Positions 26,550 to 33,638 of a stretch of 64,000 nt of DNA are shown one piece after another (position 1 is the first letter of the stretch; each line of letters starts with the position of its first letter). Source of the stretch: an uncultured Holophagaceae bacterium (GTDB lineage Bacteria > Acidobacteriota > Holophagae > Holophagales > Holophagaceae); the NCBI GenBank assembly GCA_903884655.1, contig CAISFO010000037.1, positions 35,031 to 99,030 of the forward strand. The letters are read 5' to 3'. The notes below the pieces were generated by a model. That model saw only the letters and a program-made list of their open reading frames with translations. It was not told where the DNA came from and ran no database searches. The position numbers and the translations under genes were made by a program.

Positions 26550-26939
26550 ATGACATTCCGAAACTGTGGGTTGTCCGTGCTGACGACCCTCGCCCTGCTC
26601 CCTTCCAGCCTGCTGGCCGGCGAGGTGGCCAAGGCCGGGCCTGCCGATCCTGCGCCCGCGGTGGCAGTGCCCCCGTCAGGCCTGCACCGCTTCATGGTCG
26701 TGCGGACCTTCCCCGCTGGAGCCCTGGCTGGCCTGGATGCGACGGCCAAGAAATCAGTCAACGCGTGCAACTCCACGAAGGGTGTGCGCTGGGTGCACTC
26801 CTACGCCAATGCGGACAAGACCAAGACCTTCTGCATCTATGAGGGGCCCAACGAACAAGCGATCAGGGATGCCGCGACCGCGAACAAGATCCCGGTCGAT
26901 GAAGTCGTCGAGATCCCGGTCGTGCTGAATCCGGAGTAG
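26550..26939 (+). CDS. exported DUF4242 protein
   Basis: A 129-residue protein with a signal peptide (CGLSVLTTLALLPSSLLAG). The DUF4242 core follows: HRFMVVRTFPAGAL, VRWVHSYANADKTKTFCIYEGP and an AIRDAATANKIPVDEVVEI helix. DUF4242 proteins have a ferredoxin-like fold, and some bind nickel; here two cysteines remain (NACNS and FCIYE). GAGGAGG stands before the ATG. The function is unknown; the export signal suggests a periplasmic role. Confidence 0.85.
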   Translation: MTFRNCGLSVLTTLALLPSSLLAGEVAKAGPADPAPAVAVPPSGLHRFMVVRTFPAGALAGLDATAKKSVNACNSTKGVRWVHSYANADKTKTFCIYEGPNEQAIRDAATANKIPVDEVVEIPVVLNPE

Positions 26940-27035
26940 TGCCCACGGGCTTCCGGACTTGCACCCAAGTCCCCCACAGAACCACCGTGGATCCGTCAAG
27001 CGCACCTGGGTTCGGTCGCTGGCGGTGGTGAACAA

Positions 27036-27244
27036 GTCAAGGCCCGGCTTTGCCGGGCCTTGACGCGGGAGTTCGGGGGGAGGCTCCGCCTCTGCAAGCT
27101 TGCGAGCCGGAGCACGCAAAGCGTGCGTCAGGCGGAGGCGCGCAGCGAGGAACCCCCGGAGGATAGAAAGGTGAAGCCCGGCTCTGCCGGACTTCACCGC
27201 GGGGGTCCGGGGGTATTCGCGCAGCGAGGAACCCCCGGAGGATA
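27036..27244. repeat. duplicated REP-like palindrome block between convergent genes
   Basis: Two similar units lie head to tail. Each starts with a GC-rich hairpin (27036-27064, a perfect 13-base stem; 27170-27198, with one mismatch) and ends with the same 27-base sequence beginning CGCGCAGCGAGG (27139-27165 and 27218-27244), 79 bases apart. Internal palindromes around GGAGGCTCCGCC add further stems. The block separates the DUF4242 and OmpW genes, so it can act as a bidirectional terminator and resembles REP/BIME intergenic repeats. Confidence 0.75.
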
Positions 27245-27859
27245 TTAAAACCGGTACCCGATGCCCACGCCGTAGAGCATGGGATCGAGCTTCACCGTCG
27301 TGACCTTGGCGCCGGTGGAGGCCACCGTCAGGTCCGTCTGCAGCTGCACGTACTTCACGTCGAGGTTGATGAAGCAGTTCTTCGCCACCTTGAAGTCCAC
27401 GCCCACCTGGGCGGCCAGGCCCGTGCTGCTCTTGCCGAGATCCAGAGCGCCATTGGAAATCTTGACGTCGGAGATGAGGGTGTAGTTGAGGCCCAGGCCC
27501 ACATAGGGGTCGATGGCCTGGCCAGGAAGGAAATGCCACTGCGCCGTGAGGGTCGGGGGCAGGTGCTTGAAGGTGCCGACCTTGCCGACCCCTTCCACCG
27601 TGACGTCATGTTCCTGGGGCACGGTGAGGACCAGCTCGGCCGAAAAGTTCTTGGTGAAGAAATAGGTGAAGTCCACTTCGGGAATGGTCTTGCTGCTGAC
27701 GTGGATGGCATCGGCAGGAATGCCGGGGACCGCGTCGGACTTGTTGGCCGGCTGGATCTGGACCGCCCGCAGGCGGATCATCCAGGGGCCGTCTTCGGCC
27801 TGGAGGCATGGGGCCGCGAGGGCGGCGGCCAGCAGAGTGAGGGTGGCGATCTTGTTCAT
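27245..27859 (-). CDS. OmpW-family outer-membrane protein
   Basis: A 204-residue protein with a signal peptide ending around CLQA, then WMIRLRAVQIQP at the start of the barrel, and alternating beta strands to the terminal aromatic residue (GVGIGYRF). The FFTKNFSAELVLTVPQEHDV and HLPPTLTAQWHFLPG segments are the hallmark of OmpW/AlkL, an eight-strand channel for small hydrophobic compounds. ATG 27859 gives a proper signal peptide, unlike a longer frame. It is followed by the palindrome block. Confidence 0.92.
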   Translation of the reverse strand: MNKIATLTLLAAALAAPCLQAEDGPWMIRLRAVQIQPANKSDAVPGIPADAIHVSSKTIPEVDFTYFFTKNFSAELVLTVPQEHDVTVEGVGKVGTFKHLPPTLTAQWHFLPGQAIDPYVGLGLNYTLISDVKISNGALDLGKSSTGLAAQVGVDFKVAKNCFINLDVKYVQLQTDLTVASTGAKVTTVKLDPMLYGVGIGYRF

Positions 27860-28074
27860 GAGGCATCCAGAAAGAGCCCCCGGGATCTCCCGGGAGCGGG
27901 TGAGAAGGCAGGTCAACCCCCACCGGCATGTCCGGTTTCATGGGGAGTAGGAAGCTCTGGCAGGGCCAGGCGCGGCAAAAGGGAGGGTGCAGGGCAGAGC
28001 CAGCCCGCTGGCTCTGCGCCAGGGGTCGGGGAGGGACGTTGGGGGCCGGCAATGCCGACTCGGGGAGGAGGAAC

Positions 28075-28542
28075 CTAGGAAAGGGCAGGCTTCAGAACTG
28101 CTTCAGCCCGCTGAATGTGTGCGGCCTGGTGGGTTGGGGACTCAAGCACCAGGGTGTCGAAGGTCACGGTGGCGAGGTGCCGTTGCAGCAGGGCCGTCGC
28201 GTTGTCCCAGGCCCGCTGCACTTGGCAGCCACCGGAGAAGACGCAGGGCCTGCCACCTTCGAGGCAGGCATTCAGGACCACACCACCCTCCACGGCCTCC
28301 AGGATGTCGAGAAGGGAGATCCGGGAGGCGGAACGGGCAAGGCTGATCCCGCCACCGGTCCCGCGCAGGGTCCGGAGGATGCCCGCTTTGACGAGGCAGC
28401 TCACGATGCGGCGGGTGAAGGGTGCTGGCAACAAACGGGCCTTCGAGATCTCGGGAATGGAGACCCAGGTGCCGGGCTCCAGGCAGGCGAGGTGCAGCAC
28501 CAGGCGTGCTGCGTAATCCGACTGCCGAGAGATGCCGATCAT
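28075..28542 (-). CDS. Rrf2-family regulator with three-cysteine cluster (copy 1)
   Basis: A 155-residue winged-helix regulator opening with ISRQSDYAARLVLHLAC, as in IscR/NsrR proteins. The sensor loop LNACLEGGRPCVFSGGCQV supplies three cysteines (C-x6-C-x5-C), the pattern that holds an Fe-S cluster sensing NO, oxygen or iron-sulfur status. It is most like NsrR in size. A second Rrf2 gene lies 228 bases upstream on the same strand, and the two proteins are clearly paralogous. Targets are not evident; OmpW is the next gene downstream. Confidence 0.9.
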   Translation of the reverse strand: MIGISRQSDYAARLVLHLACLEPGTWVSIPEISKARLLPAPFTRRIVSCLVKAGILRTLRGTGGGISLARSASRISLLDILEAVEGGVVLNACLEGGRPCVFSGGCQVQRAWDNATALLQRHLATVTFDTLVLESPTHQAAHIQRAEAVLKPALS

Positions 28543-28569
28543 GGTTCCCCGAGGGTGACTTGCACCACA

Positions 28570-28597
28570 ACATTACCTAATTCGTAACCTTGGTCAA
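28570..28597 (-). promoter_or_regulatory. promoter and dyad before Rrf2 copy 1
   Basis: On the minus strand TTGACC (28592-28597) and TAATGT (28570-28575) are 16 bases apart. An inverted repeat TTAC-N7-GTAA (28573-28587) overlaps the -10, suitable for autoregulation by an Rrf2 dimer. Confidence 0.5.
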
Positions 28598-28663
28598 GAC
28601 CCTTATGTCATCAAATTAAACCACCATGAGGGTGTGAAATGCCCCCGCAGCAGGCGCCTCGAT

Positions 28664-28689
28664 AAACGACGCTTTTTCGCGTCAGGTTT
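28664..28689. terminator. small hairpin between the two Rrf2 genes
   Basis: A GACGC/GCGTC stem with a loop of T/A residues, flanked by AAAC and GTTT, lies after the stop of Rrf2 copy 2. It may terminate that transcript, but the stem is short. Confidence 0.35.
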
Positions 28690-28770
28690 ACCTTCACGAA
28701 TGACTCTGCGATCCGCCACAGTGGCCTGCACGATGGTGGGTGTTGCGGTCTTCCCTGGGGTTTCCGTCGC

Positions 28771-29268
28771 TCAGGCGTGGCCGGTCTTCGGGAGCCCGTC
28801 CTGGTGTGCGCCCCGCACCCGCCCGATGGCCTGCACCCGCAGGTGGGCGGGCTGGTGGGACGCGCTGCGCTGCGCCAGGGCGCTGAAGCGTACGGTGGCC
28901 AGGTAGTCGTCCAGAACCAGGGTGGCATCCACCCACACGGACTGGACGGGACAGCCGGCCGCAAGGGGACAAACCCGGCGGTCACTCACGCAGTGGTTGA
29001 GTGCGATGCCACCCTCCATCGCGCGGACCACCTCCCCCAGGGAGATCTCCTCGGCGGGCCGAGCCAGACTTACCCCGCCGCCGGACCCCCGCGAGGTCGC
29101 CAGGATGCCTGCCTTCACCAGGTCCCCCACGATGCGGCGGACGAAGTCCAGGGGCAGCATGCGGTGCTTGGCGATGTCCGCTATAGGCACCTTGGCGCCG
29201 GGGGCCAGACAGGCCAAGTGCAGCACCACGCGGGCCGCGTAATCCGTCTGTCGCGAGATGCCAAGCAT
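28771..29268 (-). CDS. Rrf2-family regulator with three-cysteine cluster (copy 2)
   Basis: A 165-residue paralogue of the downstream Rrf2 protein: ISRQTDYAARVVLHLAC at the start and LNHCVSDRRVCPLAAGCPV as the Fe-S loop (C-x6-C-x5-C). ATG 29268 is supported by GGTGG upstream and by alignment with copy 1; a much longer upstream frame is artefactual. The shared motif spacing indicates duplication of one ancestral regulator. Each copy has its own promoter, so they may regulate different targets or each other. Confidence 0.9.
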   Translation of the reverse strand: MLGISRQTDYAARVVLHLACLAPGAKVPIADIAKHRMLPLDFVRRIVGDLVKAGILATSRGSGGGVSLARPAEEISLGEVVRAMEGGIALNHCVSDRRVCPLAAGCPVQSVWVDATLVLDDYLATVRFSALAQRSASHQPAHLRVQAIGRVRGAHQDGLPKTGHA

Positions 29269-29290
29269 GGGCCACCACCAGGAAGGATCA

Positions 29291-29319
29291 AATATGACCC
29301 GATCACTCCTATTGGTCAA
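29291..29319 (-). promoter_or_regulatory. promoter before Rrf2 copy 2
   Basis: On the minus strand TTGACC (29314-29319) and CATATT (29291-29296) are 17 bases apart. The -35 context is the same as in the promoter of copy 1 (CTTGACCAA). Confidence 0.5.
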
Positions 29320-29333
29320 GATGACCAGGTCAC

Positions 29334-29765
29334 CTATGACTTCGACCAACGGAATAGGGCCGCATCTTCGCCATCCGGGTAGTAGCCCGATCGCTGGCCA
29401 CAGGGCTCCCAGCCGCAGGTCCGGTAGAGCCGTATGGCGGCCGCGTTGGAGGGACGCACTTCCAGGAAGAGGTGGTTCATCCCCTGGCCTTCCAGGTCTC
29501 CCTGGCAGGCCTCCAGCAGGACCCGGCCCAGGCCCCCTTCCCGGTGGGCAGGATCCACGGCGATGCGCAGCAGTTCGGCCTCTCCCGCCGCGGGAACCAC
29601 AGCCCAGCGGGCGAAGGCCACCTCGGGGATGACCCACACCGCCTCGTGCTCCGCGGGAGCCTTCCAGGCCACGCCGAAGGCCGTCCGGTCCAGCCGGGAT
29701 ACCCACTCCGGCAGTGCCTCGCCTTCCCGCAGACGCTGGACACCTGAATCCTGCGGCCCGGTCAC
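29334..29765 (-). CDS. rimI: ribosomal-protein-alanine N-acetyltransferase RimI
   Basis: A 143-residue GNAT enzyme. LLRIAVDPAHREGGLGRVLL is the acetyl-CoA loop, and LEVRPSNAAAIRLYRTCGW with GYYPDGEDAALF matches RimI closely. It acetylates the N-terminus of ribosomal protein S18. It overlaps the end of tsaB by four bases, the common bacterial tsaB-rimI arrangement. Confidence 0.93.
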   Translation of the reverse strand: MTGPQDSGVQRLREGEALPEWVSRLDRTAFGVAWKAPAEHEAVWVIPEVAFARWAVVPAAGEAELLRIAVDPAHREGGLGRVLLEACQGDLEGQGMNHLFLEVRPSNAAAIRLYRTCGWEPCGQRSGYYPDGEDAALFRWSKS

Positions 29766-30457
29766 CTCGCCACACCCTTTCTCAGGGCCTCGGACAGATG
29801 GGCCGCGGCCAGGGGGAAGTTCACTTCCGCATCGGTCTCCCGCAGGTAGAAGGGTACCAGGGGCGCCTCGGGAGGCCTCTGGGAGGCCCGGCGCGCCAGG
29901 GCCACCAGGCCCGCCAGGGTAGCCTCGCCCTCATCGGCCAGCGACACGCGGTTCGCGGGCAGCAGTGAATCCAGCTTGGACGCAAAAGCCTCTGGCGCCC
30001 ACCAGGGATCCGCTCCCACGCGATCCGGCAAGGTGTTCAGCGGGTGCTTGGCGGCCGCCTCAGTGGGACCCTCGTCCCAGCGCTGATGGAAGGCCTCACC
30101 GCGCTGGCCGTCCAGGAGGATCCAGCAGGGTCCGGCCACGCCAGCCTGCCGCAGGGCCTCGGCCCTCAAGGCGAACGCAGAGAACCCCCAGGTGGGCAGA
30201 CCCGTGAGCCCGAATCCTTCCGCTGTGGCCACACCGATGCGCAGACTGGTGAAACCGCCGGGGCCCAGGCAGGCGGCCACGCCGGAGAGTGCCTCCGGCC
30301 CCGCTCCGGCTTCCACCATCAGCTCGTCCAGGGTCGGAATCAGCCGCTCGCTGTGCCCCCGGCCCGGGCCTGAAAGAACCCGCCGGGCCCACACCCGATC
30401 CCCGCGAATCAGCGCCAGGTGCAGGATTTCCGTGGTGGTGTCGAGGGCGAGGAGCAT
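29762..30457 (-). CDS. tsaB: tRNA threonylcarbamoyladenosine biosynthesis protein TsaB
   Basis: A 231-residue ASKHA-fold protein with LLALDTTTEILHLALI at the start and CLGPGGFTSLRIGVATAEGF as the central signature. TsaB is the dimerisation scaffold for TsaD in making t6A37 of ANN-decoding tRNAs. It has no Shine-Dalgarno; a TACACT box stands six bases before the ATG, so the mRNA may be leaderless. Confidence 0.94.
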   Translation of the reverse strand: MLLALDTTTEILHLALIRGDRVWARRVLSGPGRGHSERLIPTLDELMVEAGAGPEALSGVAACLGPGGFTSLRIGVATAEGFGLTGLPTWGFSAFALRAEALRQAGVAGPCWILLDGQRGEAFHQRWDEGPTEAAAKHPLNTLPDRVGADPWWAPEAFASKLDSLLPANRVSLADEGEATLAGLVALARRASQRPPEAPLVPFYLRETDAEVNFPLAAAHLSEALRKGVAR

Positions 30458-30469
30458 GGTGTCAGTGTA
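30458..30469 (-). promoter_or_regulatory. TACACT box 6 bases before the tsaB ATG (leaderless layout)
   Basis: Reading the minus strand, TACACT (30464-30469) is followed by six bases and ATG. No purine-rich ribosome site is present. Confidence 0.5.
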
Positions 30470-30524
30470 CCGGGGGCGGAGGCGTCAGGCGTGGATCCCT
30501 GGTGGCAGGTCATTGCCTTCGATC

Positions 30525-31781
30525 TCAGACACCGGACGGATCCGCGCTTTCCCTTCGGCCGGACCGGGCCTGTTCAGGCAGCTCAAGGATGAACCGGCTG
30601 CCTCGCGGCTGGTTGTCCTCCACCCAGATGCGCCCCTGGTGCAGGTTCATCACCGATCGGCAGAAGGCCAGGCCCAGCCCACGTCCCAGGTGGTCTTCCT
30701 CGGGGTGCTTCACGCGCACGAACCGATCGAAGATCTCGCCTTTCAATTCCGCGGGCACGCCGATTCCCTGGTCGCAGACCCAGATCTGGGCGCCATGACC
30801 GCCAGACCCAGGCACGACCCGCACGTCGATCTGGGAGCCCTCGGGCGCATAGCGGATGGCATTCTCCAGCAGGTTGGACATGACCCTGTGGAGGAGGTGG
30901 GGATCGGCCTCCACCGCAAGCCCAGGGGGAAATTCCAGGTGGAACCAGCCCTTGTTGCGGGTGGCCAGGGACTCGAATTCCTGAATCACCTTTTCCAGCC
31001 AGGGGCCGATGTCAATCTTCTTCAGATCGGCGACCAGGTCCACCTGATCGCCGAGGGAGAGGTCCAGCAGATCCGTGACCATGGCGTGCATCGCGCGCAC
31101 GGAGCCATTCAGTCGATCCTGGTACCGCGTGCAAGGGTTTGCCCCGCAGCCCTCCCTCATCAACTCGAGGGTGGCCTGGGTGGCGGCCAGCAGGTTCTTC
31201 ATGTCATGGGCGACGTACTGCAGCAGGTTCTCCTTCTGGGCGTGCAGATCCAGGATGGACTCGCGATCCGCCCGCAGCTCATGCCGCAGGTGCCGCAGGC
31301 GGATGAGGCTCCGGGCGCGGGTGCTGAGCTCCACGGGCAGGATGGGCTTCCGCAGGAAGTCGTCGACACCGGCCCGCACCGCCTCCGCGTGTCCCTCCCG
31401 CCCGTCCTCGACGGTCACCACCAGCACGGGAATGTCCTCACCGCCCAGCAGCTGGCGAAGGTGTCTGCAGACTGACAGGCCGTACACATCAGGCAGGTAG
31501 AGATCCAGGATCAGCAGATCGGGAAGCTCCCGGTCCAGGGCGGCCATGGCTTCCTGGGCGGTGGTCGCCAGGGTCAGCTGGTACTCGTTGCACTCCAGCA
31601 CCCCGCACAGGAACTTGATGGAAACCGGATCGTCCTCGACCACCAGGACCCGGGCCCCCCGATCCTGACGCAGGTGGCCGGATTGGGCAGGCGTGGTCGA
31701 CTGCAATTGTATTGGGTGGCTCCCGGTCGCTCGGTCCGATACGAAGACCTCCTGCTGATCGGGTCCAGAGCCCGGGGCCAT
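30525..31781 (-). CDS. receiver-domain/histidine kinase hybrid
   Basis: About 418 residues. An N-terminal receiver domain has LVVEDDPVS, the phospho-Asp in LLILDLYLPD and the Lys of FLRKPI. The kinase follows, with His in YVAHDMKNLLAATQATLEL, N-box LLENAIRYAPEG, VCDQGIGVPAE and GRGLGLAFC. Receiver-first kinases often work as phosphorelay intermediates. The start is uncertain: ATG 31781 lacks a clear ribosome site, while AGGAGGT occurs 45 bases further in without a good start codon. No membrane segment, so it is cytoplasmic. Confidence 0.85.
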   Translation of the reverse strand: MAPGSGPDQQEVFVSDRATGSHPIQLQSTTPAQSGHLRQDRGARVLVVEDDPVSIKFLCGVLECNEYQLTLATTAQEAMAALDRELPDLLILDLYLPDVYGLSVCRHLRQLLGGEDIPVLVVTVEDGREGHAEAVRAGVDDFLRKPILPVELSTRARSLIRLRHLRHELRADRESILDLHAQKENLLQYVAHDMKNLLAATQATLELMREGCGANPCTRYQDRLNGSVRAMHAMVTDLLDLSLGDQVDLVADLKKIDIGPWLEKVIQEFESLATRNKGWFHLEFPPGLAVEADPHLLHRVMSNLLENAIRYAPEGSQIDVRVVPGSGGHGAQIWVCDQGIGVPAELKGEIFDRFVRVKHPEEDHLGRGLGLAFCRSVMNLHQGRIWVEDNQPRGSRFILELPEQARSGRRESADPSGV

Positions 31782-31928
31782 GAGTCTGCGGCAGGGTCCG
31801 GGCTCTGGGCTCCAGGGCAAGCTGGGACTCGGCACCCCTCCTGGCCCGGCCCAAAGGCAAGCCTGAATTCAGACCGGAGGGCCGCCACGGGAAGCAGCCT
31901 CTCGATCCCGAGGTCTGACGAACGCAAA

Positions 31929-31952
31929 ACGGCGGCCCGACTGGGCCGCCGT
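31929..31952 (-). terminator. rho-independent terminator of rpmB
   Basis: A 10-base perfect stem (ACGGCGGCCC/GGGCCGCCGT) with a four-base loop, followed on the minus strand by TTTGCGTT, 18 bases after the rpmB stop. Confidence 0.85.
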
Positions 31953-31970
31953 CTTGAAATCAAGCCCGGC

Positions 31971-32162
31971 CTAGCAGGCCTTGAGAACTTTGCCCGCCTG
32001 GATGCAGGAGGTGCAGACACGCATGCGCTTGGGAGCGCCGCCCACCAGGGCGCGGACGCGCTGGATGTTCGGGTTCCAGCGGCGCTTGGTGACGTTGTTC
32101 GAATGGGAGACGTTGTTGCCGAACTGGGGCTTCTTGCCGCAAATTTCGCACTGACGGGACAT
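31971..32162 (-). CDS. rpmB: 50S ribosomal protein L28
   Basis: A 63-residue L28 beginning [20 protein letters not shown]. Two CxxC pairs (CEIC and CTSC) make it the zinc-binding form. TGAGG precedes ATG 32162. It is monocistronic with its own terminator and divergent from dprA. The in-frame extension upstream overlaps dprA and is not coding. Confidence 0.96.
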   Translation of the reverse strand: MSRQCEICGKKPQFGNNVSHSNNVTKRRWNPNIQRVRALVGGAPKRMRVCTSCIQAGKVLKAC

Positions 32163-32241
32163 GGGAACCTCACAAGCCAAGGTGAAAACAGCCAAGAGAA
32201 TCAGTTTAGCCAGGCAGGGCCATTCCGCAAGGGGAAAGGCC

Positions 32242-33111
32242 TTGCGCTGCGCCATTTGTCCCGTCCAGGATAGCTGCATTCCCCCCGGAACCGCCGTGGA
32301 CCTCCGCCCCTGGGCGCTCGCCTTCACCCTGCTGGACTGGCCCGAGCGCCAGAAGGCCGATTGCTGGGCCGCCCTGGAAGCCGGATTCCAACCCATTCTC
32401 CCCCCAGAGGCCGCCGAGGAGGTGGCCCGCCTTCAAGCCGACCAGTTTCTTCACCACCAGGCGGCCCGGGACCGGGGTGCCCGGCTACTGCTGCCGGGAG
32501 ACCCAGGGGTGGACGCTCTGCTGGCGCCCCTGCCCTATCCGGTGGCCCTGTGGGTGCGAGGCACCCTGCCACCGGTGGGCCCCCGCATCGCGGTGGTGGG
32601 CAGCCGCCGGGCCAGCTCCGGGGGAAAGGCCCGCACCAGGGCCTGGGCCAAAACCCTCGCAGAAGCAGGGGTGGCGGTCCTCTCTGGGCTGGCCCGCGGC
32701 ATCGATGGCGCCGCCCACGAAGGGGCCCTGGAGGCCCATGGCGGAGCCACAGGAAAGGCGGCCACCTGGGGGGTCCTGGGCTCAGGACTGGACCACCCCT
32801 ACCCGCCCGAGCACAAGCCCCTCATGGACCGCATGGTGCAGGCTGGAGGTGGCGTCCTCACGCCGTTCCCGCCCGAAGCCCTGCCCCTGAAATGGCACTT
32901 CCCGAGGCGGAACTGGCTGCTGGCGGCCTGGGTGGACGCGGTGCTGGTGATGGAGGCTGCCCGGGCCTCCGGCAGCCTGGTGACCGCCAAGCTGGCTCTG
33001 GACCTGGGGAAGGAACTCTATGTCGTCCCCGGCTCCGAAGGCACCGACGCCCTCCTGGACGAAGGCGCCGCCCACCCGTGTACCGAGGTGGGCGACCTTC
33101 TCGCAGGGTGA
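32242..33111 (+). CDS. dprA: DNA processing protein DprA (short form, unusual N-terminus)
   Basis: The Rossmann-like core is clear: [46 protein letters not shown] and [20 protein letters not shown] with [12 protein letters not shown]. DprA loads RecA on incoming single strands. I prefer TTG 32242, which has AAGGGG at 7 bases, giving 289 residues; this adds a CAIC..C segment before the usual start. GTG 32296 (271 residues) is the alternative. The C-terminal winged helix of longer DprA proteins is missing; the protein ends just after the nucleotide-binding fold. Confidence 0.9.
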   Translation: MRCAICPVQDSCIPPGTAVDLRPWALAFTLLDWPERQKADCWAALEAGFQPILPPEAAEEVARLQADQFLHHQAARDRGARLLLPGDPGVDALLAPLPYPVALWVRGTLPPVGPRIAVVGSRRASSGGKARTRAWAKTLAEAGVAVLSGLARGIDGAAHEGALEAHGGATGKAATWGVLGSGLDHPYPPEHKPLMDRMVQAGGGVLTPFPPEALPLKWHFPRRNWLLAAWVDAVLVMEAARASGSLVTAKLALDLGKELYVVPGSEGTDALLDEGAAHPCTEVGDLLAG

Positions 33112-33131
33112 ACGGAATCGACCCCCGTGCT

Positions 33132-33638
33132 CTATGAAGCTGGCGGCGCGTCGGGGCGCTTCAGCGTGCGCAGGTACCCCACCACCTGATCGATCTGGTC
33201 AGTGGTGAGGGTCTTGCCCCAGGGGGGCATCATGGGCGACAGGCCCACGCCTACGCCGCCCCGGCGGATGGTGTCCTTGAGGTCCGGGTCGGCCTTGGCC
33301 TTCTGGAAAGCCGGGTCGCCGATGTCCCGGGGATGGGGCTCGACGTTGAAGGCGTTGAAGCCATCCCCGGCCCCAGTCTCGCCGTGACAGATCAGACAGT
33401 AGTGCTGGAAGACCTGCTTCCCCAACCGCAGCTCATAGGAGAGCGGCGGTTCCACCGGGGCAGCCGGAGCCGCGGCTTCGGCTGCTGGTGCGGCGGCCGG
33501 AGTGGCCTCGGCGGCCGGTGCGGCAACCGCGGGTGGGGCCGCGGCCGCCGCAGGTTCCTTGTGGCGGGAGCAGCCGTTGGCGGCCACCAGGACCAGGGAC
33601 AGGCTCCAGGCGAGGCGGGAACGCATCAGGGGCCTCAT
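33132..33638 (-). CDS. monohaem c-type cytochrome lipoprotein
   Basis: A 168-residue lipoprotein: a signal peptide with lipobox LVAANGC (Cys23), then an Ala/Pro-rich linker of about 40 residues, then a class I cytochrome c domain with CLICH and the distal Met candidate in LSPMMPPWGK. The tether and flexible linker suit a mobile electron shuttle bound to a membrane. The gene overlaps the octahaem cytochrome gene by ATGA, so it is the last gene of the respiratory operon and the likely electron exit or entry partner. Confidence 0.92.
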   Translation of the reverse strand: MRPLMRSRLAWSLSLVLVAANGCSRHKEPAAAAAPPAVAAPAAEATPAAAPAAEAAAPAAPVEPPLSYELRLGKQVFQHYCLICHGETGAGDGFNAFNVEPHPRDIGDPAFQKAKADPDLKDTIRRGGVGVGLSPMMPPWGKTLTTDQIDQVVGYLRTLKRPDAPPAS

